A DNA stretch of 53,796 bases from the NCBI GenBank assembly GCA_016786885.1, contig JAEUVO010000034.1:1-53796 (forward strand). Direction: 5' to 3'. The position numbers and the translations under genes are program-made. Below, in pieces: positions 42,294 through 51,151 of the stretch (position 1 is the first letter of the stretch; the number at the start of each line of letters is the position of its first letter). The notes below the pieces were generated by a model. That model did not search any database. It was not told the DNA's origin and saw nothing but the letters and a program-made list of their open reading frames with translations. This DNA is from Chitinophagaceae bacterium (GTDB lineage: Bacteria; Bacteroidota; Bacteroidia; Chitinophagales; Chitinophagaceae).

Positions 42294-43643
42294 ATGCCAA
42301 GTATCAATCCTGTGGCTGCAACCGCTGCACCTGTAAGTCAGTCTGAACGTATTATTATCCTGGATGCATTACGGGGAATAGCCATTTTAGGAATATTGTT
42401 GATGAATATTCCCGGATTTGCTCTGCCTGAACCAGTTTATGGCGACCCTTCTGTTTTAAATGAAGCGGGCACTATCAATTTTAAAGTGTGGTATTTTATT
42501 GATTGGTTTATGGAAGGCAGTCAGCGGGCATTATTTTCTATGTTATTTGGCGCCGGCATCATTTTATTTGTCAGCCGGCTGGAAAAAAGAACCGATGGTC
42601 TGTGGCCTGCCGATTATTTTTTTCGAAGACAAATATGGTTACTGGTTTTTGGCTTGTTTAATGCTTTCATTCTTTTATGGTTCTGGGATATACTGTTTCA
42701 TTATGCCTGTTTGGGGATGATCATGTTTACATTCCGCCGCTTATCACCCAAAGCACTATTAATAGGGGCATTCGTCAGCCTTGTATTAATGACAACAAGG
42801 GAAAATGTAGATGCATACAGGGATCGTCAAGTTATATTCAAAGGGGAAGCAATTGCAAAACTGGATACTACAGTAAATAAACTGACCGATCAGCAAAAGG
42901 AACAACTGGGCGCAATGACTGAGATCAAAGAAAAATCAAGTGCTGAAGGAAAGAAGAAGAAAATGGAAAAGAGTCTTAATGCTGTCAGGGGCAGCTATGG
43001 AGGATTTTATGAATACCAGAGCGAAAGAAGTTTGGGAACTGAGATCAACTACCTGTATTATGGAGGATGGGATATTCTGGTCTTCATGTTTTTGGGAATG
43101 GCCTTTTATAAAAATGGGGTATTGCTGGGGAGCGCAAAAGCTAAAGTGTACTGGGCCATGTTAGTGGCTGGGCTTGGAATCGGGTTAGTTCTGTCATACT
43201 TCCGGCTGCAGCCGCTGATCGATCATAAGTTTAATTACTTCGACTATGCGAAAAACACTTCGTTTGAGTTTTATGAAATATCCAGGACGTTCAGGGCTAT
43301 CGGTATTTTTGGATTAATTATGTTGTTGTACAAATCAGGTTGGTTCAACTGGTTGTTTGCATTGATGCGACCCGTTGGGCAAATGGCATTTACCAATTAC
43401 CTGATGCAATCTTTATTAGTAGGGTTATTCTTCTATGGTATAGGATGGGGTTATTTTGGTAAGCTCCAGCGTCATGAGATATATTATGTAGTAGGAGCTA
43501 CATGGGCACTTCAGATTATCTGGAGCCATATCTGGTTGCGGTTTTTCCGTTTTGGTCCGTTGGAATGGGCCTGGCGCAGTTTGACCTATTGGAAAAAACA
43601 ACCAATGAAAAAGTCAAATACAAAAGAAGTAATGTCCGTATAA
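42294..43643 (+). CDS. DUF418 (YeiB-like) membrane protein
   Basis: The 449-residue protein has the YeiB/DUF418 opening (ILDALRGIAILGILLMNI), eight to ten membrane segments and the C-terminal DUF418 domain (about 280-430, AFTNYLMQSLLVGLFFYGIG). A charged cytoplasmic or periplasmic loop of about 70 residues lies near 170-240. The family resembles acyltransferase membrane proteins and has no firm function. It stands alone between convergent and co-directional genes. Confidence 0.85.
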   Translation: MPSINPVAATAAPVSQSERIIILDALRGIAILGILLMNIPGFALPEPVYGDPSVLNEAGTINFKVWYFIDWFMEGSQRALFSMLFGAGIILFVSRLEKRTDGLWPADYFFRRQIWLLVFGLFNAFILLWFWDILFHYACLGMIMFTFRRLSPKALLIGAFVSLVLMTTRENVDAYRDRQVIFKGEAIAKLDTTVNKLTDQQKEQLGAMTEIKEKSSAEGKKKKMEKSLNAVRGSYGGFYEYQSERSLGTEINYLYYGGWDILVFMFLGMAFYKNGVLLGSAKAKVYWAMLVAGLGIGLVLSYFRLQPLIDHKFNYFDYAKNTSFEFYEISRTFRAIGIFGLIMLLYKSGWFNWLFALMRPVGQMAFTNYLMQSLLVGLFFYGIGWGYFGKLQRHEIYYVVGATWALQIIWSHIWLRFFRFGPLEWAWRSLTYWKKQPMKKSNTKEVMSV

Positions 43644-43766
43644 AATCCGGGTAAACCGTTTGTAGAAAGACTACTTTGCATTTAGCCATTACCATGGGAA
43701 TGATTTAAATTAGTAAATGGTATACGATGGCTCTTTAAATAAATTCCTCACTTCAAAACTGCTTAT

Positions 43767-45758
43767 ATGAAAAAGTTGTTAACCATCCTCGTTTCTTTGA
43801 TCCTTGTATATAATACAACTGCTCAAACAAACTGGAGTCCCGAGCAATGTTTGAAAATAAAAAACATTTCATCTGCCAGGATATCACCGGACGCCGGTAA
43901 AGTATTATATACTGTTCGGGAAGCTGTGATGACAGATGACCGCAGTGAGTATGTAAACCAGGTATGGCTTTGCAATGCGGATGGCAGCAATGCTGTTCAA
44001 TTAACCAAGGGGGACAAAAATTCCTCCAATCCAAAGTGGAGCCCGGATGGAAAATGGATTGCCTTTACTTCTTCCCGGGATGGTAAAAACAATTTGTATG
44101 TATTGCCGGTTGCAGGTGGTGAAGCAGAAAAAATTACAGATGTAAAATCAGGAGTAGGTGACTATGACTGGCGGCATGACGGTAATGCCATTGCTTTTGT
44201 AATGGCTGACTATGCTGAAAGCAAAGAGGAGAAGGATAAAAAAGCAAAGAACGACTGGTATTTTATGGATGAGGAGATAAAGCAAAATCGTTTGTATGTT
44301 TTGTGGCTGGATAAAAAGGATACAGCCGGAAAGTATGTACAGAAAAAAATAACCACCGAAAATTATAATGTTAATGGCTTTGACTGGAGTACTGATGGCA
44401 AACAGATCGCTTTCTCCCACGGTAAATCACCAGAAGTAAATGATAATGTCTACAGCAACATTTCTTTAATTGATATAGAGACTGGAGCTGTCAAACCGAT
44501 TGCAAATACGAATGCAGGCGAAACAAATCCACAGTTTAGCCCTGATGGGAAACATATTGTTTATTACTGTACAGCTGATCCTGTTGACTGGTCAGGGCCA
44601 CGTCATGCAAGAATATACTCAGTTGCAGATGGAAAAACATGGAGGCTGAAAGCCACCCCGGATGAAAATGGTGGCATTATCGGCTGGACACCAGATGGAA
44701 AAAATGTTCTATGGACTGAGGCTAACAGAACATTAAGCAGCGTCTATGTATTAAGTACCGATGGAAAATCAATTACTGAGTGGAATAAAGGATCAAAGGA
44801 CCTGATTGGTGGCGTTACACTTAATTCAACCGGAACACACCTTGCTTTTGTTTTACAAAATTCCTCACAACTGCCGGAAGCGTACATCAGTTCAGTTAGT
44901 AATTTCTCCCCGGTAAAAGTTACCAATATCAATGCTTCCTATGCAGGCAAACCTTTACCAAAAACTGAAGTGGTAAAATGGAAAGGAGCCGATGGAAAAG
45001 AAATAGAAGGATTACTTACATACCCGTTGAACTATAAACCAGGGCAAAAAGTTCCATTTATTTTAAATGTACATGGAGGACCGGCAGGAGTATTTGCCCA
45101 GGCATGTGTCGCCGGTAACCAGGGGTCTTATCCTATTGCTTCATTTGCTGAAGCCGGTTATGCAGTACTGCGGCCCAATCCAAGAGGTTCGTCTGGTTAT
45201 GGCGCCGAATTCAGAATGGCGAACCGTGCCGATTGGGGTGGAAAAGATTACCAGGACCTGATGGCTGGTGTGGATCATGTAATAAAAATGGGAGTAGCAG
45301 ATGAAACTAAAATGGGAGTAATGGGTTGGAGCTATGGAGGCTTTATGAGCAGCTGGATTGTTGGTCATACTGATCGTTTCAAAGTAGCTTCTATTGGTGC
45401 ACCGGTGGTTGATCTGTCACACCAAAATCTTACAGATGATATTGAAGGATTTTTGCCATCTTATTTCAAAGCCAACCCATGGGATGACTGGAGTAAGTAT
45501 GATGCACATTCTCCGCTTCGGTTTGTACAAAATGTAAAAACACCGGTGATGTTGCAGCATGGAGAAGCCGATGCAAGAGTTCCGTTTAGTAATGCAGTGA
45601 TGTTTTATAATGCTTTGAAAAGGAGGAATGTGCCGGTACGTTTACTGGCTTTGCCAAGGCAGCCACATGGTCCGCAGGAACCGAGGATGGTGCTGAAAAC
45701 CATGCAGACCAATGTGGAATGGTTTGACAAATACATCGGGGAGAAGAAAGGCTTTTAA
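43767..45758 (+). CDS. Secreted S9-family serine peptidase (prolyl oligopeptidase type)
   Basis: The 663-residue protein has a signal peptide (1-19, NTTAQ). An N-terminal propeller built of PD40/WD40-like blades (SPDGKWIAFTSSRDG near 88-102, repeated) is followed by the alpha/beta hydrolase domain from about 400. The catalytic triad is visible: Ser522 in GWSYGG, Asp602 in HGEADARVP and His634 in RQPHGP. It removes dipeptides or acylaminoacids from peptides in the periplasm. The serine hydrolase gene follows 29 bases later. Confidence 0.92.
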   Translation: MKKLLTILVSLILVYNTTAQTNWSPEQCLKIKNISSARISPDAGKVLYTVREAVMTDDRSEYVNQVWLCNADGSNAVQLTKGDKNSSNPKWSPDGKWIAFTSSRDGKNNLYVLPVAGGEAEKITDVKSGVGDYDWRHDGNAIAFVMADYAESKEEKDKKAKNDWYFMDEEIKQNRLYVLWLDKKDTAGKYVQKKITTENYNVNGFDWSTDGKQIAFSHGKSPEVNDNVYSNISLIDIETGAVKPIANTNAGETNPQFSPDGKHIVYYCTADPVDWSGPRHARIYSVADGKTWRLKATPDENGGIIGWTPDGKNVLWTEANRTLSSVYVLSTDGKSITEWNKGSKDLIGGVTLNSTGTHLAFVLQNSSQLPEAYISSVSNFSPVKVTNINASYAGKPLPKTEVVKWKGADGKEIEGLLTYPLNYKPGQKVPFILNVHGGPAGVFAQACVAGNQGSYPIASFAEAGYAVLRPNPRGSSGYGAEFRMANRADWGGKDYQDLMAGVDHVIKMGVADETKMGVMGWSYGGFMSSWIVGHTDRFKVASIGAPVVDLSHQNLTDDIEGFLPSYFKANPWDDWSKYDAHSPLRFVQNVKTPVMLQHGEADARVPFSNAVMFYNALKRRNVPVRLLALPRQPHGPQEPRMVLKTMQTNVEWFDKYIGEKKGF

Positions 45759-45787
45759 TTATAACAGAAATAATACGGCTTAATCAC

Positions 45788-47374
45788 ATGAAATATTTCC
45801 TGGTCTCTTTTTTAGCAGCAAGTTTTCTTTTTTCCTGTAAGCAAAGCAAACAAGCAGAGAAAAATACTTCTGTTCTGTATGACTCCTTATATCATCCTGC
45901 TGTGTTTATTGATGCTGACCGGATGGAAAAAATAAAACTGGCCCTGCCTGTTATTGATAGCATTTACAGGAAGCATGCAGAAGCAAATCATTTTCCGGGC
46001 ATTTCATTTGGTATCGTAGTGGACAGACAGCTGATCTATAAAAACAGTTATGGTTATACTGATGTGGAGAGGAAAGTCCCCGTCACTTCTTCTTCTATGT
46101 TTCGTATCGCCTCTATGAGTAAAAGTTTTACAGCGATGGCGATTTTGAAACTAAGGGATGAGGGAAAATTAGATCTTGATGATCCGGCTTATTTCTATAT
46201 CCCTGAATTGAAAAATGTAAAGTATCCAACTGCAGATGCACCGCATGTTACTGTCCGGCACCTGATGACGCATGGTGCAGGCTTTCCGGAAGATAATCCA
46301 TGGGGAGACAGGCAACTGGCTGATACAGATAAAGAGCTGATGGAGTTCATAGGTAAACAAATTTCGTTTTCCAATCCGCCGGGTATTGCTTTCGAATACA
46401 GCAACCTTGGTTTCGCATTATTAGGAAAAATAATTACCAATGTTTCGGGTAATCGTTACCAGGATTATATTAAGGAAAATATCTGGCAGCCATTAGGAAT
46501 GAAGAATGCTGAATGGGAGTATGGCAATATACCAGCTCATAAACTGGCGCATGGGTATCGTTGGCTGAATAATAAATGGAACGAAGAACAATTACTGCAT
46601 GATACACCTGATGGAAGTTGGGGAGCCATGGGCAGTATGATCACTTCTGTTGATGAATTTATTAAGTATATATTGTTTCATTTGTCCGTATGGCCTCCTT
46701 CTAATGCATCTGAAACAGGTCCGGTGAAAAGAAGTTCAGTAAGAGAAATGCATCACCCATGGAGGTGGAATGGATTTAATCCCAATTTCAAATATCCTGA
46801 TGGCAGAAGCTGTGCTATTACTTCAGCATATTGTTACGGGTTGGGGTGGATGAAGGATTGTGATGGGAAAACCTATATTTCTCATAGTGGTGGCTTGCCG
46901 GGATTTGGCAGCCAGTGGCGCATTATGCCTGAATATGGAATCGGGGTGGTAGCGTTTGCGAATCGTACTTACTCACCATTCGGCACGGTAAACCTGAGAG
47001 TATTGGATACGTTGATCAAATTGGCTGGATTACAACCCATGGAGCTTCCACCATCAGCCATATTGGAGAAAAGAAAAAATGACCTGGTGAAGTTGTTACC
47101 TGACTGGAACAACGCTAAGCAAAGCGGAATCTTCGCAGAAAATTTCTTTCCTGATTATCCTATTGATACATTAAAGAAACATGCACAAGACCTGTATGCA
47201 AAAGCAGGAAAAATAATTTCGGTAAAAGAAATGAAACCAGAGAATCAGTTACGAGGCTCATTTATTTTGCAAGGAGAGAAAACGGATATTGAAATCTATT
47301 TTACTTTGTCACCCGAAAATCCACCATTGATACAGGAGTATCATATCAGGGAGTTGCCTAAAGAAAAAAAATAA
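45788..47374 (+). CDS. Serine hydrolase lipoprotein, beta-lactamase (S12) family
   Basis: The 528-residue lipoprotein (lipobox LFSC, Cys17) carries the class C motifs Ser109-x-x-Lys112 (RIASMSKSF), Tyr-Ser-Asn in FEYSNLGFALLG, and HSGG near 360. A C-terminal domain of about 120 residues follows the hydrolase core. Such enzymes include D-aminopeptidases, esterases and peptidoglycan hydrolases. It probably shares a transcript with the S9 peptidase. Confidence 0.9.
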   Translation: MKYFLVSFLAASFLFSCKQSKQAEKNTSVLYDSLYHPAVFIDADRMEKIKLALPVIDSIYRKHAEANHFPGISFGIVVDRQLIYKNSYGYTDVERKVPVTSSSMFRIASMSKSFTAMAILKLRDEGKLDLDDPAYFYIPELKNVKYPTADAPHVTVRHLMTHGAGFPEDNPWGDRQLADTDKELMEFIGKQISFSNPPGIAFEYSNLGFALLGKIITNVSGNRYQDYIKENIWQPLGMKNAEWEYGNIPAHKLAHGYRWLNNKWNEEQLLHDTPDGSWGAMGSMITSVDEFIKYILFHLSVWPPSNASETGPVKRSSVREMHHPWRWNGFNPNFKYPDGRSCAITSAYCYGLGWMKDCDGKTYISHSGGLPGFGSQWRIMPEYGIGVVAFANRTYSPFGTVNLRVLDTLIKLAGLQPMELPPSAILEKRKNDLVKLLPDWNNAKQSGIFAENFFPDYPIDTLKKHAQDLYAKAGKIISVKEMKPENQLRGSFILQGEKTDIEIYFTLSPENPPLIQEYHIRELPKEKK

Positions 47375-47383
47375 CAGCTTTGT

Positions 47384-48664
47384 CTAATCATTGATCGCCT
47401 GGTAAGTCAGTGCCCTGAATTTTTCCACCATTTCACCTTTGGTTGTGTTCTGTAGTTGGCGATAGAACAACATTACTATTTTTTCTTTTGGATCCACCCA
47501 ATAAGAAGTGGCAAATGCACCGCCCCAGCTGAAAGTCCCGGCTTGAGCAGGAGTTCTGGCACTGCCCCTTTCTGTTACTACCTGGAAGCCTAATCCAAAT
47601 TTATCATCACCTCTTGACAGGTCGCCTATTTGGTTCATTGTCATCATGCGAACAGCATTGCGACTCAGTATTCTTTTTCCATTGTACACTCCATTGTTCA
47701 ACAACATTTGTAAGAATACAGCATAATCATAAATAGTGGAAGACAGTCCTGCTCCACCGGAATAATAATTGCTGGCCTCAAGCGGATAAGCCGGAGTTAC
47801 AGTAACATCATTCAGCAAATTACCGGAAGCCTTTACCAGTTTACCTGTTGAATCTTCACGATACAAATTCACTAACCGATTTGCTTTTTCTTTTGGCACT
47901 AAAAAGTAAGTGTCTTTCATTCCAAGTGGTTCAAAGATCCTTGTTCTGAAAAACTCATCAAGGCTAATACCTGAAATAACTTCTACCAGGCAACCTAATA
48001 AATCGTTGTTTAATCCATAGGTCCACTTCTCTCCCGGTTGATGCATCAAAGGAAGTTTGGCAAGCCGGTTCATAGCATCGAGTAATTTATCGTTCTGCAC
48101 ACCAATACCTGCTGTCAGATTATGTTTGGCATAAATAGCATTGGCTTCTTTGGAACCGATCTGGGCATAACCCAACCCAGAAGTATGTGTCAGTAATTCC
48201 CTGATCGTAATTTCTTTTTTGGCCGGTATAGTGGTATAAGTAGTATCAGCTGCATTGAACTTGTCCAGCACCTGTTGTTTTTTAAAAGCAGGAATATATT
48301 TTGACACAGGATCATCCAGTAATAATTTTGCCTCTTCAAACAATATCATAATGGCCACACTGGTGATGGCCTTGGTTTGTGATGCGATACGGAATATGTT
48401 TTCTTTTTGCATGGGGGATTTAGTATCCAGGTCATTATATCCAACCGCTTTATAATAAGCGATCTTACCATTACGGATGATCAATGCTGCACCGCCATTC
48501 ATCCAGCCTTTGTTTACCCATTCATTCATTTCACGATCCAGTCGTTTCAGTCGTTCGGAGGAGAAACCCGCCACTTCAGGTTTAGGAACGATAACGATTT
48601 GCTGAGCAATGGAAAAGGAAAAATGAAATACTGCAACCAGTAGAAGGAAACCATATTTGCGCAT
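47384..48664 (-). CDS. Secreted serine hydrolase, beta-lactamase (S12) family
   Basis: The 426-residue protein has a signal peptide (1-20, FSIAQ). Motifs: Ser95-x-x-Lys98 (RIASQTKAI), the Tyr motif as WTYGLNNDLLG with YxxN spacing instead of the usual YxN, and a C-terminal FSWGGAF in place of HxG. The changed motifs suggest esterase-like rather than beta-lactam activity. It is convergent with the lipoprotein hydrolase and separate from the ricin-like gene upstream by a terminator. Confidence 0.88.
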   Translation of the reverse strand: MRKYGFLLLVAVFHFSFSIAQQIVIVPKPEVAGFSSERLKRLDREMNEWVNKGWMNGGAALIIRNGKIAYYKAVGYNDLDTKSPMQKENIFRIASQTKAITSVAIMILFEEAKLLLDDPVSKYIPAFKKQQVLDKFNAADTTYTTIPAKKEITIRELLTHTSGLGYAQIGSKEANAIYAKHNLTAGIGVQNDKLLDAMNRLAKLPLMHQPGEKWTYGLNNDLLGCLVEVISGISLDEFFRTRIFEPLGMKDTYFLVPKEKANRLVNLYREDSTGKLVKASGNLLNDVTVTPAYPLEASNYYSGGAGLSSTIYDYAVFLQMLLNNGVYNGKRILSRNAVRMMTMNQIGDLSRGDDKFGLGFQVVTERGSARTPAQAGTFSWGGAFATSYWVDPKEKIVMLFYRQLQNTTKGEMVEKFRALTYQAIND

Positions 48665-48710
48665 ACAAGTAGTTTAAGAACTTTAAAGTTACTGGTCGTA
48701 ATCAATACAC

Positions 48711-48737
48711 ACAAAAAAAGCAACCCAGAGGTTGCTT
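48711..48737 (-). terminator. Terminator of the ricin-like gene
   Basis: On the minus strand AAGCAACC and GGTTGCTT form an 8-bp perfect stem with a 4-base loop, followed by seven T residues. It lies about 25 bases after the stop at 48762. Confidence 0.9.
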
Positions 48738-48761
48738 GTATGATTTTTTTCAGGGGAATTA

Positions 48762-49913
48762 TCAGTTCTTTTTACAAGTAAATTTTACCCAGATTTTATG
48801 AGTATCATCTGCACGGGCAAAATTGCTAAACGGAATTACAAGGTTCAGCAAGTTCATGTTTTGATTGGTATTAGCAAGATCGGTAATGGCCTCAATGGTT
48901 TCAGTGCGGCTGCTTCGGTAATCAAGAATATAAGTATTTCGTTGCTCCTCACTCATTTTTAAGGCATCGAATGAAGATAAATCACTGTCTTTATGACGGG
49001 TTCCCAGAAAGGTTTTTACAACCAACATCAGCTTTTTCTCTTTTAAAAGAATTTCAGGAATATTATAGGTTACTTTTCCCATTTGGCTATTGGCAGATGC
49101 GTTGCGATCATCCTGGTGATAACTTAATCCTGCGGTAGGCGGGCCCTGAAAATTGGTTTGGTTGTAAACAAGCTCCGACATATTATTATACGAACGCAGT
49201 CTTGTTTTCATTTCATTATTTTCATCCAATTCCCAGAGTTCTGTGCTTACCTGGCCAAATATTCTTCTGCAATCGCCATTATCAATTCGGTTGCGGGTAG
49301 CTTCAGAAACAGCGATATAATTCAGTACTATATCAAACAATACCTTTTTGCCAGTTGCGGTAGAGATGTTTGTGCCAACAGTTTCAAACTGCCATTCAGT
49401 ATCGGGTTGCCCCTGGTCTGTCCATTGAATAAGTTTTGCATTATTGTTAACGCTGCCACCTTCTACTGCAGCAAGAAGCCCCGAGTTTTTATTTTTAAGT
49501 TTAAAACCTGTGGCTATTTTTTCAAGTTTCCAATACAAGTCTTCATTATTGATAGGTGTTACATTCATAGGTCTGTGTACCATTTCATTTTTCTGGCAAA
49601 TAAATCCGTATTGCTCCTTACTCCGGTTGAGTACACCCAGGAACTTATTCGTCTCAAGGTTTTGAAACTTAAAATAGCCCCCTTCCACTGCAATCGCTTT
49701 CCATTTCATACGGGCATCCTCATTACGGGTATATAGAACTATCTGTGCATTCACTTCTTGTCCTCCGGCCGGTGGATTTTCTGGTCTGGCATATTTACCA
49801 CTTTTTACATTTTTAATCCTGACGATTTCACCATCTTTAAGTTGAGCTTGTGCTATAATTGTTATTGCCACAAGGAATGTGCTCACCAGCAAGGAGGTAA
49901 TTTTTTGTTTCAT
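48762..49913 (-). CDS. Secreted ricin-type beta-trefoil protein
   Basis: The 383-residue protein has a signal peptide (1-23, IAQAQ). A ricin B-like trefoil at about 25-180 follows, with repeated FxFxNxxTNKxLGV and QWTDxGQPDTEWQF segments that would bind sugars. The C-terminal 200 residues form a beta-rich domain of unknown type with DDR and YHQDD-like acidic stretches. Probably a surface or secreted carbohydrate-binding protein. Monocistronic by its own terminator. Confidence 0.8.
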   Translation of the reverse strand: MKQKITSLLVSTFLVAITIIAQAQLKDGEIVRIKNVKSGKYARPENPPAGGQEVNAQIVLYTRNEDARMKWKAIAVEGGYFKFQNLETNKFLGVLNRSKEQYGFICQKNEMVHRPMNVTPINNEDLYWKLEKIATGFKLKNKNSGLLAAVEGGSVNNNAKLIQWTDQGQPDTEWQFETVGTNISTATGKKVLFDIVLNYIAVSEATRNRIDNGDCRRIFGQVSTELWELDENNEMKTRLRSYNNMSELVYNQTNFQGPPTAGLSYHQDDRNASANSQMGKVTYNIPEILLKEKKLMLVVKTFLGTRHKDSDLSSFDALKMSEEQRNTYILDYRSSRTETIEAITDLANTNQNMNLLNLVIPFSNFARADDTHKIWVKFTCKKN

Positions 49914-50041
49914 AGTTAAAAGTTTTTAGTCAAAAGGTTGATGATATAAAAGTAGAAATTGCTGCAAATAAAAGCAATTACACATTTGTGTAATCCTGTT
50001 TTAAGGAAAAGTAAATCAATACTTTAACAGACAATCAGTTG

Positions 50042-51151
50042 CTATTGCGGCAGACTTTTCAGGTAAACTTCTGCAGCTGCGATAATGGCTCCAAAGCTGA
50101 TATGTACATTATTGTTAAACAGGATAATTGTTTTACTTATATCCGGGTAACGGATAATAATCGTCCTGTACCCGGGGTTGTCTCCTGTGTGATAAACAAT
50201 TTTACCTGCTGTTGAATCTGAACGCAACATCCAGCCAAAGCCATAATTTGTATAACTGCCATCATTCAGCTTCACAGGAGTAAATGCTTCTTGGAGTGTT
50301 GTTTGTTTTATCAGTCTGTCAGTGTACAAAGCCTGGTCCCATTTCAGCAAATCGCCGGTTGTAGAGCTGATACGACCGGGGCCTTTCCGGTTTCCCAGCC
50401 AGATGGTATAATCAGAAGAGGGAAATGAATCTGCACGGATATATTGTTCTTTTTCTTTTACATAGATATGCCCTATTGCAAAGTTTTTCACCACCGCTTT
50501 TTCCTGTAAGGTCCTGATAGCAGTGTTTTTCATTTTCAACGGATGAAAGATCCACTTTCTGCATAGTGTAATAAAATCTTTCCCGGTCACCCTTTCTGCA
50601 ATACTGGCCAGTAATAAATAGCCGGTATTGCTGTATTCATATTTATTCCCCGGATCAAAATTTACAAGAGGAGTATATTTGTTCAGGTATTCAATACAAT
50701 CTTTGTTACCAGCAACTTTTGTTTTATCCCAGTACTTATCCATAATGGCCTGGTAATCGGGAAGACCGCTGGTATGTGTTAACAAATGACGGATGGTGAT
50801 CCCTTTGTAAGGGATGGTTATATATTTTTCCAGCAGGTCATCATATTTCAATTTACCTTTTTCTTTCAGCATCATGATGATCATGGCAGTGAATTGCTTG
50901 GACACCGAGGCCATTTCAAAAATGTCTGATTCCTGTAATATGACTTTACCGGCAAACTCCCGATAACCAACTGCCTTGTTATACACCGGAATTCCTTTAT
51001 CTGCCACCAGCAAAACCCCGCTGAAACCGTTCGATGCATGTTTTTGCAGCAGACTGTCAAAAAAAATAGTGACTGGCTGCTGTGCTGTACTCTTCAGAGA
51101 TATGCAAAACAGGAAGAAGAAAGATAACCTGCTAATGAAATTAATTACCAT
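50042..51151 (-). CDS. Secreted serine hydrolase, beta-lactamase (S12) family
   Basis: Start set at ATG 51151 (369 residues) because it opens the signal peptide (1-24, LKSTAQ) and overlaps the deacylase gene by only 11 bases. Motifs: Ser82-x-x-Lys85 (MASVSKQF), Tyr-Ser-Asn in YEYSNTGYLLLA, and HTGDNPG near 330. The overlap with the D-amino-acid deacylase gene suggests co-translation and a shared role on D-amino-acid-containing peptides or peptidoglycan pieces, which is inference. Confidence 0.9.
   Translation of the reverse strand: MVINFISRLSFFFLFCISLKSTAQQPVTIFFDSLLQKHASNGFSGVLLVADKGIPVYNKAVGYREFAGKVILQESDIFEMASVSKQFTAMIIMMLKEKGKLKYDDLLEKYITIPYKGITIRHLLTHTSGLPDYQAIMDKYWDKTKVAGNKDCIEYLNKYTPLVNFDPGNKYEYSNTGYLLLASIAERVTGKDFITLCRKWIFHPLKMKNTAIRTLQEKAVVKNFAIGHIYVKEKEQYIRADSFPSSDYTIWLGNRKGPGRISSTTGDLLKWDQALYTDRLIKQTTLQEAFTPVKLNDGSYTNYGFGWMLRSDSTAGKIVYHTGDNPGYRTIIIRYPDISKTIILFNNNVHISFGAIIAAAEVYLKSLPQ

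Noticed and set aside
49158..49736. Plus-strand frame of 192 codons
   Set aside because: Antisense shadow of the ricin-like gene, with no recognisable features.
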